Shown: positions 26,129 to 33,904 of the stretch, piece by piece
How positions within the stretch are numbered: position 1 is the stretch's first letter
Layout: each line of letters begins with the position of its first letter
NCBI RefSeq assembly: GCF_014203665.1
Contig: NZ_JACHJN010000005.1
Span: forward strand, 248,001-312,000
Direction: 5' to 3'
Length of the DNA: 64,000 bases
Origin: Saccharothrix tamanrassetensis
GTDB taxonomy: Bacteria; Actinomycetota; Actinomycetes; Mycobacteriales; Pseudonocardiaceae
Notes under the pieces: generated by a model
The model's input: the letters and a program-made list of their open reading frames with translations, nothing else
Databases searched by the model: none
What the model was told of the DNA's origin: nothing
Position numbers and translations under genes: made by a program

Positions 26129-26255
26129 TCGTGTTCTCCCCGTATGGCCTGCCCGGAGGGCTACCGCGCTTGTCCTGGGGGTGCAAGCACGCTCTTCGCT
26201 TGCGCCCCCAGGACAAGGGTGGTCGTCTTTGACAGGCCATACGGGGAGAACACGA
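26129..26255. repeat. Stem-loop element A (loop ACGCTCTTC)
   Basis: Outer arms 26129-26151 and 26233-26255 are 23 bp and perfectly complementary. Inner arms 26169-26188 and 26198-26217 are 20 bp with a single G:U-compatible mismatch, closing a 9-nt loop, ACGCTCTTC. An asymmetric internal loop of 17 and 15 nt separates the two stems. Element B is the same design in reverse orientation. Confidence 0.85.
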
Positions 26256-26335
26256 CCGCTCTTTCTTTGTTCTTCCTCCCCGGAGGTCTGCCCAGCGGCG
26301 AGCGTTTCTCTTGGTTTTTAGTCTGAGGGTTGAAG

Positions 26336-26365
26336 GCGATCTAAATCAAGTCACTGACAGATCGC
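26336..26365. repeat. Central inverted repeat between elements A and B
   Basis: GCGATCT and AGATCGC are separated by 16 nt at the centre of the large imperfect palindrome. Flanking sequences toward A and B share a GGTCTGCCC core (26285-26293, inverted near 26402-26410) and a GGCGAG core, showing that the homology of the two copies extends beyond the hairpins. Confidence 0.6.
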
Positions 26366-26452
26366 GCTGAAAAGAAAAGAAGAAGAGCGTCCTCGCCGGA
26401 CGGGCAGACCGCCAAGGATGAGGGCAAAGCTCTTCGAGCTTTGCGGGCGTGG

Positions 26453-26588
26453 TGCTGTGTGTCATCCCCGTACGGCCTGGCCTGAAGACAACCACGCTTA
26501 TCCGGGGAATGCAAGCGAAAAGCGTGCTTGCATTCCCCGGATAAGCGTGGTTCGCTGCGCGCAGGCCGTACGGGGATGACACACAGCA
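26453..26588. repeat. Stem-loop element B (inverted copy, loop GAAAAGCGT on plus strand)
   Basis: Outer arms 26453-26479 and 26562-26588 are 27 bp and perfect. Inner arms 26490-26516 and 26526-26552 are 27 bp and perfect, closing a 9-nt loop that reads ACGCTTTTC on the minus strand. Next to the loop the two elements share GCAAGC/GCTTGC, but the rest of the inner stem differs from element A while staying paired. Confidence 0.85.
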
Positions 26589-26826
26589 GAGAAGGGGTGT
26601 GCGCTGCGCGCGGCTTTTGGGCGGCTACGGGGTGGCGTTGGGCGTGGGTGGGTTGGGCGACCGCTCATGGGGTGTTCGAGGTTGGTCGTCGGGTTCGGGC
26701 ATGGAAGAAAAATAGGGTCGGACCCGACGATGGGCGTGCGGTTATTCCACGGTGAGAGGTACGTCGGGACGGGGCGATAGCGTGAAACGCGGGCAGTGCG
26801 AGCCCGCAGGGAGCGAGGGCTCGACC

Positions 26827-26979
26827 ATGACCGCCCGGATCGACCTGCCCGGCCGGAGCGGGCCGGCGACGGGTCCGGCCTCCCGGCCTGCCGAGGTGTC
26901 CCCGACCGAGGTGCGCTCCACCCTCGCGCGGTTCGACGGGGCCTGCGGGCGGGTCGACATGAGCGAAGGGCGACGATGA
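26827..26979 (+). CDS. Small 50-aa protein upstream of carboxylase beta subunit
   Basis: A 50-aa frame starting at ATG 26827 behind GAGGG and ending in TGA that overlaps the carboxylase ATG (ATGA). The C-terminal part (SPTEVRSTLARFDGACGRVD) looks like a short helix with a Cys. No family recognised. The tight coupling to the next gene is the main evidence that it is translated. It could be a small subunit or a leader controlling carboxylase translation. Confidence 0.5.
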   Translation: MTARIDLPGRSGPATGPASRPAEVSPTEVRSTLARFDGACGRVDMSEGRR

Positions 26980-28559
26980 GCATTTCCGAGATGGACCTCC
27001 GTCCCGCGGCACGGCCCGAGCCGCCGCGTCCGCCGCGCCGCACCATGCGCGCGCTGCGGGACCGCCGTGACGAGCTGACCAGCCGCATCGCGCTGGGCAA
27101 CCAGACGGCCGTGGAACGCCAGCACCGCCTGGGCAAGCGGACCGCGCGGGAACGCCTGGAGCTGTTGCTGGACGAGGGGTCGTTCGTCGAGGTGGACATG
27201 TACCGGAAGGGCACGACGGGCGCGTCCACGGACGGCGTGGTGGCCGGTTCGGGCACGGTCGACGGGCGGCGGGTGTTCGTCTACGCGCAGGACTTCACCA
27301 TCTCGGGCGGCTCGCTCGGCGCGGCGCACGCGGCCAAGATCCACAAGGTGATGGACATGGCCATGGACACCGGGGCGCCGATCATCGCGCTCAACGACAG
27401 CGGCGGGGCGCGCATCCAGGAAGGTGTGATGGCCCTGGACGGCTACGGCGGCATCTTCCGCCGCCAGGTGGCGGCCTCGGGCATCATCCCGCAGATCAGC
27501 GTGGTGCTCGGCCCGTGCGCGGGCGGTGCGGCGTACTCGCCGGCGCTGGCGGACTTCACGTTCATGGTCCGCGAGACCGCCCAGATGTACCTGACCGGCC
27601 CCGATGTCGTGCAGGCCGTGTCCGGCGAACGGGTCACCCACGACCAACTCGGCGGGGCGGACGTGCACGGCGGCAGGTCGGGCGTGGCGTCGTTCGTGCA
27701 CGACGACGAGGAGACCTGCCTCGCCGACGTGCGCTACCTGTTGTCCCTGCTGCCCGGCAACAACCTGGAGTCGCCGCCGTCCTGTGAGTGCGGTCCGGGC
27801 GACGACCTGCGGCCCTCGCTGGCCGACATCGTGCCGGTGGAGCCGAACCGGCCCTACGACATCCGGGCCGTGATCGCGGAACTGGTGGACGACGGGGAGT
27901 TCCTGGAGGTCCACGAAGGTTGGGCGGGCAACGTGGTGTGCGCGCTGGCCCGGATCAACGGCGAAGTCGTCGGCATCGTCGGCAACCAGCCGTTGGTGCT
28001 GGCGGGCGTCCTGGACACGTCCGCGTCCCAGAAGGCGGCCCGCTTCGTCCGGTTCTGCGACGCCTTCAACATCCCGCTGGTGACGCTGGTCGACGTGCCC
28101 GGTTTCCTGCCGGGCACCGAACAGGAGTACGGCGGGGCGATCCGGCACGGCGCGAAGCTGCTGTACGCGTACTGCGAGGCGTCGGTGCCCCGGATCCAGG
28201 TGATCCTGCGCAAGGCGTACGGCGGTGCGTACATCGTCATGGACTCGCGTTCGATCGGCTGCGACCTGTCCCTCGCCTGGCCCACCAACGAGATCGCCGT
28301 CATGGGCGCGGAAGCGGCGGTGAACGTCGTGCACCGCAAGGAACTGGCCGCCGCCACCGACCCGGCTGAGCTGCGGGCGGTGCTCATCGCCCAGTACGCG
28401 GACGACCTCATGCACCCCTACTACGCCGCCGAACGAGGCCTGGTGGACGACGTGATCGACCCGGCGCAGACCCGTTCGGCGGTGTCCCGGGGTCTCGCGA
28501 TGCTCCGCGACAAGCGCCGCCGCACGCCCGCCAGGAAGCACGGCAACGTCCCGTTGTGA
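26976..28559 (+). CDS. Acyl-CoA carboxylase carboxyltransferase (beta) subunit
   Basis: A 527-aa carboxyltransferase of the PccB/AccD group. The N-terminal half has the acyl-CoA-binding IALNDSGGARIQEGV block, and the C-terminal half has the biotin-side oxyanion turn (LRKAYGGAYIVMDSR) and VDVPGFLPGTEQE. It transfers CO2 from carboxybiotin to acetyl-, propionyl- or a longer acyl-CoA and needs a separate biotinylated alpha subunit, which is not in this window. ATG at 26976 has GAAGGG upstream. It follows the 50-aa frame and precedes a TPR gene. Confidence 0.95.
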   Translation: MSISEMDLRPAARPEPPRPPRRTMRALRDRRDELTSRIALGNQTAVERQHRLGKRTARERLELLLDEGSFVEVDMYRKGTTGASTDGVVAGSGTVDGRRVFVYAQDFTISGGSLGAAHAAKIHKVMDMAMDTGAPIIALNDSGGARIQEGVMALDGYGGIFRRQVAASGIIPQISVVLGPCAGGAAYSPALADFTFMVRETAQMYLTGPDVVQAVSGERVTHDQLGGADVHGGRSGVASFVHDDEETCLADVRYLLSLLPGNNLESPPSCECGPGDDLRPSLADIVPVEPNRPYDIRAVIAELVDDGEFLEVHEGWAGNVVCALARINGEVVGIVGNQPLVLAGVLDTSASQKAARFVRFCDAFNIPLVTLVDVPGFLPGTEQEYGGAIRHGAKLLYAYCEASVPRIQVILRKAYGGAYIVMDSRSIGCDLSLAWPTNEIAVMGAEAAVNVVHRKELAAATDPAELRAVLIAQYADDLMHPYYAAERGLVDDVIDPAQTRSAVSRGLAMLRDKRRRTPARKHGNVPL

Positions 28560-28572
28560 TTTGCTGCTCCGC

Positions 28573-29043
28573 ATGGATTGGGAGCAGCGGATCACCGAAG
28601 CGTGGGCACGACTGGACGATCTGTCCGAGGAGGACTTCCGCGCCCTGGTGACCTCGGCTGTCGCCGGGGCGCCGGAGGCGGTCGGCAAGTTCGAGCAGGC
28701 GGCGGCGTTCGACTCCACCGGCCACTCCGACCAGGCCGTCCCGTTGTACCGGGAAGCGTTGGACCTGGGTCTGACCGGCGAACGCCGCCGCCGCGCCGTG
28801 ATCCAGATGGCCAGTTCGCTGCGCAACCTGGGGCAACCGGAGATCGCGGTCGAGTTGTTGGCGGCGGAGCAGGACGCCGGGTCGGACCACTTGGACGACG
28901 CCGTGCGGGCGTTCCTGGCTCTGGCGCTGGTGGACGTCGGCCGTGAACGCGAGGCCGCGTCCATCGCTTTGGGCGCGTTGGCCCCGCACCTGCCGCGCTA
29001 CCAGCGTTCCTTGGGCAACTACGCGCGTGCGCTGCTGGACTGA
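28573..29043 (+). CDS. Tetratricopeptide-repeat protein (TPR group 5-like)
   Basis: A 156-aa helical protein with three TPR-like helix pairs (for example DQAVPLYREALDLGLTGERRRRAVIQMASSLRNLG). Such small proteins bind partner proteins. ATG at 28573 lies 13 bp after the carboxylase stop, with no strong ribosome site; a TTG 12 bases earlier is an alternative. Link to the carboxylase is by position only. Confidence 0.8.
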   Translation: MDWEQRITEAWARLDDLSEEDFRALVTSAVAGAPEAVGKFEQAAAFDSTGHSDQAVPLYREALDLGLTGERRRRAVIQMASSLRNLGQPEIAVELLAAEQDAGSDHLDDAVRAFLALALVDVGREREAASIALGALAPHLPRYQRSLGNYARALLD

Positions 29044-29141
29044 TCGACCCACACCAGCCTGGCACTGACGTCGGGCGGCCGGCTGAGCAGCCGGGGTGCG
29101 TCCTCGGCCACCATCTCCGCCACGAACTCTTCGAAGCTCAA

Positions 29142-29391
29142 CACTGCGTCGTTCGTGTTCAGGCCACCCCGTTCGAGGCGGGCGCGCACACGTCGCACGG
29201 TGTCTCGTTCACGATCCTCACGCTGGTCGCCGACCGGCCCGGCATCGTCTACGTGGAAGGGCTCACCTCGGCGGACTACCTCGCTGACCGGTGCACGGGC
29301 GGCGGTGCGGGACACCAAGAGTCGGGAGTCGCGCGCGTTGGCGTTCGGTGCCTCCGCGTTCCAGGCCTTCCTGACCTCTCTCAAGAGCTAG
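29142..29391 (+). pseudogene. Decayed DUF5753 / DUF397 gene remnant
   Basis: Two plus-strand frames carry family remnants. At 29142-29285 the translation PFEAGAHTSHGVSFTILTLV and then VYVEGLTSADYLAD resembles the end of the DUF5753 domain found after XRE-type helix-turn-helix. In the next frame, up to the stop at 29391, AAVRDTKSRESRALAFGASAFQAFL resembles DUF397. These two genes are normally adjacent (regulator, then small DUF397 protein) in actinomycetes. Here a deletion or frameshift has joined their ends, and the helix-turn-helix part is absent. No start codon with a ribosome site is seen. Confidence 0.7.
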
Positions 29392-29402
29392 CGGACGCGC
29401 AA

Positions 29403-29436
29403 CGGCCCACCGACCGGAGGAGTGGTCGGTGGGCCG
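29403..29436. terminator. Hairpin terminator
   Basis: Perfect 13-bp stem (CGGCCCACCGACC and complement) with an 8-nt loop, between the remnant gene and the convergent vWA gene. Confidence 0.75.
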
Positions 29437-29483
29437 CTGCGTGACTGGCTTCGAGCAATCACCCGGTTACAACGGATGCGCGT

Positions 29484-30890
29484 TTACTCGATCGCGGTAG
29501 CCCACGCCACACTCGCGCTCACCTCCCATTTTCCCACATCCACCGGTGGAGTCAGCCGCACGTGCCAGACGCCGGGTTTCGGAGTGGTCAGGCGGAGCAC
29601 TTCGACCGCACCGAACTGAGTGCTGACGGCCCCGCTTGCGCCCGGCCCCGCTTTCGTCACCTCCGCACTCGACGGGTCGAAGTACTTCGCGGCCACCACA
29701 CTGTCGCCTTTGAGCACGATGATCGACACCGCGACGGCGTGGGCCGGCACCGTGACGGGCAGTTGCACCTCGTCCCGACCCACGAGCGGGACGCTCCGCA
29801 CCTGCCCCGACCCGGTACACCGGCTGGTCGCCAGGGTCGACACCACCGCCCTGGGGAGTTCACCGGAACCGCCCGCCATATGCGCTTCCGGGGCCGGACC
29901 CCGGCACGTCGTCCGGTACCCGCCCGCGGCGTACTCGTCGAGCTCGCCGCGATCCGCGGTGCCGAAGCCGATGGGCCAGATCTGGACGTGCTTGTCCCGT
30001 GCGACGGCGAGGGTTTCCTTCAGCCGGCCCATGGCGGTCCGGGTCCGGACGTCCGGGGGCGCGGTCGCCCCGTACTCGGGACTGTCGATCACGTCGAGCC
30101 TCCCATCGGTGAGCAGGAAGACCAGCCTCGGCCCGGTGTCCGTGGTGGCGGGTCCGAACTGGGCGACGGCATGGGCCAGCGCCTGGGCGTGGTCGCCCCC
30201 GACGCCCTCGCCGGGGGGCCAGGCCCGCGGCTTCTGGATGCACCCTGCGAACTGCTCGCGTTCGGCCGCACCGGACGACTTCATCCGGGGACAGACCACG
30301 TCCACCGCGGAACCGGTGCCCGTGTCGTCACTGGCGAAGCCGAGCACCGTGACAGTGGAGTCCGGGGACAGCTCGGAGGCCGCGATCAGCGCGGCGGCCT
30401 CCCGTTCACGGGCCAGGTCGTCCGGTACGACGCTGCCCGACTCGTCGATCAGCACCACGATCTCCGCGGGCTTGACCACAACGCCCAGGTGGGAACCAGC
30501 CCCCGAATCGTCGCTGAGGTAACCGATCGGGATGACCGCGGCGGCGACGGCTGCCAGCACGCTCAACACCGTGGTGGGCAGCCAACGGCTCCAACGAGCG
30601 GGAGAGCGTCCCACGGTGACGATCGGCCCCTTGAACGGAGTTTCGAAGACCGTCACCGACGCGGACGACCTCCCCGGCGGTACGAACAGCCTGACAGGTA
30701 TCGGTTCGAGCGTGTACGCCCCATCCCGTTCGTCGGCGGGCACCAGGCCCGGTGCGGGTACGCCGGTCAGCGCCGCGAGGAAGCGGCGGCCGAAACGGCG
30801 ATCGGTGGGTCCGGCGACGCGCCGCCCGGGGGGATGGCTGCCGGTCAGCGCGGCCCAGTAGCGGGCGGCGAACGAGGGGTGGGGAGTCAC
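29484..30890 (-). CDS. Membrane-anchored von Willebrand factor A domain protein
   Basis: A 468-aa protein. After a basic N-terminus comes one membrane segment (about residues 103-123, LPTTVLSVLAAVAAAVIPIG). The vWA domain then begins with the MIDAS motif DESGS near 147 and has a later LTDGRLD loop. The C-terminal 110 residues look beta-rich. vWA domains bind partners through a metal ion. GTG at 30890 has GGAGG and overlaps the stop of the small protein upstream (GTGA), so the two are coupled. The role is unknown; a cell-surface or signalling complex is possible. Confidence 0.85.
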   Translation of the reverse strand: MTPHPSFAARYWAALTGSHPPGRRVAGPTDRRFGRRFLAALTGVPAPGLVPADERDGAYTLEPIPVRLFVPPGRSSASVTVFETPFKGPIVTVGRSPARWSRWLPTTVLSVLAAVAAAVIPIGYLSDDSGAGSHLGVVVKPAEIVVLIDESGSVVPDDLAREREAAALIAASELSPDSTVTVLGFASDDTGTGSAVDVVCPRMKSSGAAEREQFAGCIQKPRAWPPGEGVGGDHAQALAHAVAQFGPATTDTGPRLVFLLTDGRLDVIDSPEYGATAPPDVRTRTAMGRLKETLAVARDKHVQIWPIGFGTADRGELDEYAAGGYRTTCRGPAPEAHMAGGSGELPRAVVSTLATSRCTGSGQVRSVPLVGRDEVQLPVTVPAHAVAVSIIVLKGDSVVAAKYFDPSSAEVTKAGPGASGAVSTQFGAVEVLRLTTPKPGVWHVRLTPPVDVGKWEVSASVAWATAIE

Positions 30891-31306
30891 CGGGTCGCCT
30901 CCGGCCCGTCCGCGACGGGCTGTGGCGCCGCCATCCTCGGGGTGGCCGCCCCGTTGGCGGCGGGCTCGGCCCGGCTCTGCTGGACCGCCTGTCGGGCGGA
31001 CTGGAACGAACCCAATTGCTGGAGCACCGCCGGCGCCGAGGCGCCGACGGCGATGGCCGCCGCGATTCCGGCGAGCTGGTCGTGGAACACCGCCCCGGCG
31101 GCGGCTCCGAGAACGAGTCTGGTGATGCCCGCGGCCAGCCTCGCGGGCAGGTCGACGAACCTGCCGAACGACGGAAGCCTTCCCCCGCGCCGCGCCCGCT
31201 GCTGCCTGCGGGCTTCCTGCCACGCGTCTACCTGTGCGAATACCGTGATTGCCTCGACCAGAGCTCCGCCTGCCGCACCCAGCGCGATGGCGGTCAGCAA
31301 CTCCAT
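30887..31306 (-). CDS. Small membrane-associated hypothetical protein
   Basis: A 139-aa protein with hydrophobic segments at about 5-25 and 55-95 (RLVLGAAAGAVFHDQLAGIAAAIAVG) separated by an Arg-rich loop (EARRQQRARRGGR). No family recognised. ATG at 31306 has GGAGA upstream. It overlaps the vWA gene by four bases, so the two products probably act together. Confidence 0.75.
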   Translation of the reverse strand: MELLTAIALGAAGGALVEAITVFAQVDAWQEARRQQRARRGGRLPSFGRFVDLPARLAAGITRLVLGAAAGAVFHDQLAGIAAAIAVGASAPAVLQQLGSFQSARQAVQQSRAEPAANGAATPRMAAPQPVADGPEATR

Positions 31307-31474
31307 CCGATCTCCGCTCCGTTCACCGGTGTGGACCCGGTCGATCGGGAAGTCGTCGGCGGACGTCGCTTCGTATCACCGGCGGCGAGAGAGTCACCGT
31401 GTGGGTGAATGCAAAGGTTGCTCTTTGCGTAATTATGCGGACCACTCGGCGGCTTCAGCCGCGCCGCGCAGCGG

Positions 31475-32227
31475 TCAGACGGCCTCCAGGACGAAGAACA
31501 GGAAGCTCAGGAAGGCCCCGGAGGGAAACCGCGCGAGTTCGTCGGAGAAGAGTTCGCGGGCTTCCGGCGCCGGGTGCGGTTCGCTGATGACGGCGGTGCG
31601 GAAACCTGCTGCGGTGAAGGCGTCGGTCATCGCGTGCAGCGGCCGGTGCCAGTAGGTGAGCACGGCCTTCTGGCCGTTGAAGGTGTACTCGCTCGACCAC
31701 TTGCTGATCGCGAAGTAGTCGGCTTCGCGCTGCTCCATCTTGAGGATGACGGGGTGGTTGACGACCACGATCAGCCGGCCACCGGGCTTCAGCACGCGCC
31801 GCAACTCGGCCAGCGGTGCGGTCCAGTCCTCCAGGTAGTGCAGCACCAGGGCCGCGACGACGTCGTCGAACGCGGCGTCGGGATACGGCAGCGGACCGGC
31901 GATGTCGGCGACCCGCAGATCCGCGTCGTCGCCGAGCCGCTGCCGGGCCAGCTCGACCATCTTCGTGCTGCGGTCGAAGCCGGCCACGATGGCGCCCCGG
32001 TCGCGCAGCGCCGCGGACAGGGGGCCGGCGCCGCAGCCGGCGTCGAGAATCCGGCGCCCGGCCACATCCCCGGCCAGGTCCAGGATCGCGGGCCGGGCGT
32101 AGTAGGCGTTGATGAGGCTGGTCTCGTTCTCGGCCGCGTACGCCTCCGCGAAGCCGTCGTAGTCGTTTTCCACGGCCACGTCGGCGGCTCCGGCAGAACT
32201 CTCGGGAGTGGCAGGCATGTTTCCCAT
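31475..32227 (-). CDS. Class I SAM-dependent methyltransferase
   Basis: A 250-aa methyltransferase with motif I (ILDAGCGAGPLSAALRDRGA), acidic loop GFDRSTKMVELAR, motif II DVVAALVLHYLEDW and motif III LKPGGRLIVVVNHP. The substrate is unknown; small-molecule O- or C-methyltransferases look like this. Two starts are possible: ATG 32227 or ATG 32218. The latter has GGGAA just upstream. Confidence 0.87.
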   Translation of the reverse strand: MGNMPATPESSAGAADVAVENDYDGFAEAYAAENETSLINAYYARPAILDLAGDVAGRRILDAGCGAGPLSAALRDRGAIVAGFDRSTKMVELARQRLGDDADLRVADIAGPLPYPDAAFDDVVAALVLHYLEDWTAPLAELRRVLKPGGRLIVVVNHPVILKMEQREADYFAISKWSSEYTFNGQKAVLTYWHRPLHAMTDAFTAAGFRTAVISEPHPAPEARELFSDELARFPSGAFLSFLFFVLEAV

Positions 32228-32457
32228 GGTGCCGAGTGATCGACCGGGACGCCAGGAGATCATCTCGGCCCCGGTCGCCCGCGCCGGACCAGCGACACCT
32301 CCAGGCCGCCGCGGGTGTGCCCCTACACGGTGTGCCGGCCGATCCCGGCGAGGTAACGTGGCATGTCCAGCGGGCGATATGCCGGTCACGGCTACTTCGG
32401 TCTTATTTCGAAATTCAGCGGATAATCAGCGGACAATCGGCCCAGTGGAGCTCAGCG

Positions 32458-33729
32458 GTGTCAGCGCGCAAGTCGAAGAAGCCAAATTCTCGTCGGGTGG
32501 GCACTGTCGCTGATGAAGCGGGAACCGTTGCCGAGCGGCCGAACGGAAAATCCTTCCTGCGCCGGTACGGCGTCGCGATCGGCACCGTCACCGGCCTCGC
32601 CTTGGCCGCCATTCCGATCTGGCCGACATTCCACTCCGCATATCTCGCTGAAGATGCGAACCGCGCCGCCCAGAACGCGGAACTGTCGATCGTACGCGTC
32701 GACGTGACTTCGACCGTCGAGTTGACCGAAGAGACCCGTTCGCCGAGCAATACCGACGAAGTCACCGGAACGGGGAAGTTCAACGCCGCCGCGGCGAAGA
32801 TCATCCTCCACAACAAGGGCGAACAGGCGGAACTCGTCAAGGAGGTTCGTGTAGCGGTGTCGAAGGCGCGCCGGCCGGAAGGTTGCCACGGGGCCGGTGG
32901 GGCGATCACCTCCGTCCGGTACGACTTCGTCCTGCCCGGTGACATCGACCGGAGGACGTTCCCGCTGCAGCTGCCACCCAAGAAGATCGACTTCGAAGTC
33001 GCCGGTCAAGCGAACGATCGACTCGCCGTCACCATCGGTGAGGAGTACATGGGCGAGGCCGGGTGGCCCTGGCTCATCTCGGCGTCGGTCGAACTCGTCA
33101 CCACCGACAACCGGACGCTCAAGACCGACGAGTTCACCCTGATGGACTTCGACGCCGTCGACCGGGTCATCGGCGTGGTGAACAGAGGTCTACGGCAAGG
33201 GGCGAACCCGGCCGAGTGCGTCCAGAGGAACATCGGGGTGCTCGAAGAGGCGATCGAAGCGCCCGGAGACCACTCGAAGTCCATCGACACTCTGCTTGCC
33301 AGGCTCAAGGAGATGGGCTTCACGAGGGACTCCGCCCCCGGCACTTCATCCGCGGACGCTCCGAACAGCGTTCCACCGGTGCCCCCTGGCACCGGCAAGT
33401 GGGTGGCCCAGCTCGGATCTTATCCCGAGTCGGCTGTGACCGAAGGGCAGCTGAACGATGTCGTCGCAACCCTCGAACAGAAAGTCGGCGCAAGAATCAG
33501 CCGGCTGCGAAGTTCCGACTACGGCTCGCTCAACCCCGGATATTGGTTCGTGTTCTACGACGGCGAGGACTTCAAGGACGGCCATGAAGCTCTCGCCTTC
33601 TGCTCGAACCGGGGGATGAGCGACGAAAACCTGTGCGTGGGCCGGTATGTCAGCAGGAGCCAGAGTGACAGCAAACTGATCTGCAGGCCTGCTGATCCAC
33701 AAGGTTCGCCGAGCTGCGTGCGCCCGTAG
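32458..33729 (+). CDS. Single-pass membrane protein with SPOR-like C-terminus
   Basis: A 423-aa protein. A charged N-terminus, a membrane segment (VAIGTVTGLALAAIPIWPTF, about residues 39-58) and a long extracytoplasmic part follow. The last 100 residues (WVAQLGSYPES...GYWFVFYDGEDFKDGHEALAFC) resemble a SPOR fold, which binds denuded peptidoglycan glycans. GTG at 32458 has GGAG upstream; the long frame before it lacks coding features. The middle has no recognised domain. A cell-wall-associated role is inferred. Confidence 0.75.
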   Translation: MSARKSKKPNSRRVGTVADEAGTVAERPNGKSFLRRYGVAIGTVTGLALAAIPIWPTFHSAYLAEDANRAAQNAELSIVRVDVTSTVELTEETRSPSNTDEVTGTGKFNAAAAKIILHNKGEQAELVKEVRVAVSKARRPEGCHGAGGAITSVRYDFVLPGDIDRRTFPLQLPPKKIDFEVAGQANDRLAVTIGEEYMGEAGWPWLISASVELVTTDNRTLKTDEFTLMDFDAVDRVIGVVNRGLRQGANPAECVQRNIGVLEEAIEAPGDHSKSIDTLLARLKEMGFTRDSAPGTSSADAPNSVPPVPPGTGKWVAQLGSYPESAVTEGQLNDVVATLEQKVGARISRLRSSDYGSLNPGYWFVFYDGEDFKDGHEALAFCSNRGMSDENLCVGRYVSRSQSDSKLICRPADPQGSPSCVRP

Positions 33730-33805
33730 GCGTCTGTGACCCGCTCCCGGCTTCGATCGACGCTGCGTCGTGCCCGCTCTGCCCCGCCCATCGGTTAAGC
33801 TGGCG

Positions 33806-33888
33806 GCGTTCGCGACTGGCGTGACGAGGGTGGGACCGACCACCGGGGAGCGACGAGCCGGCTCGCACCGCGCGCCTGGGTGCCACGG
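33806..33888 (+). promoter_or_regulatory. ZTP (pfl) riboswitch upstream of glyA
   Basis: The sequence contains the characteristic pieces of the ZTP/pfl motif in order: GCGACTGGCGTGACG, the P2 hairpin GGTGGGACCGACCACC, CGGGGAGCGACG, a variable hairpin (GAGCCGGCTC) and the 3' conserved CGCGCCTGGG that forms the pseudoknot. The class senses ZTP/ZMP, the signal of low 10-formyl-tetrahydrofolate, and often controls one-carbon genes such as glyA. The ribosome site GGAGG (33896-33900) lies directly after the pseudoknot strand, so control of translation initiation is likely. No U-tract terminator is visible. Confidence 0.85.
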
Positions 33889-33904
33889 CGCCCTGGAGGC
33901 TGTC

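Larger units (their letters stand above)
26014..26826. other. Gene-free region with large inverted stem-loop elements
   Basis: This 813-bp stretch lies between divergent genes and has no credible reading frame. Most of it is two long hairpins (26129-26255 and 26453-26588) that are diverged inverted copies of one another, plus a central inverted repeat (26336-26342 with 26359-26365). Short A/G- and T/C-rich runs make it more AT-rich than the genes. The stretch 26589-26826 should hold the promoter of the carboxylase operon, but no clear hexamers were picked out. Confidence 0.7.

Noticed and set aside
26382..26390. Extra GAAGAGCGT (loop complement) between elements A and B
   Set aside because: No complementary arms flank it, so it is not another stem-loop; probably chance in an A/G-rich run.
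26129..26588. Interpretation of the two large hairpins as simple transcription terminators
   Set aside because: They lie between divergent starts, not after stops, are longer than terminators, have two stacked stems, and share a conserved loop with a third copy.
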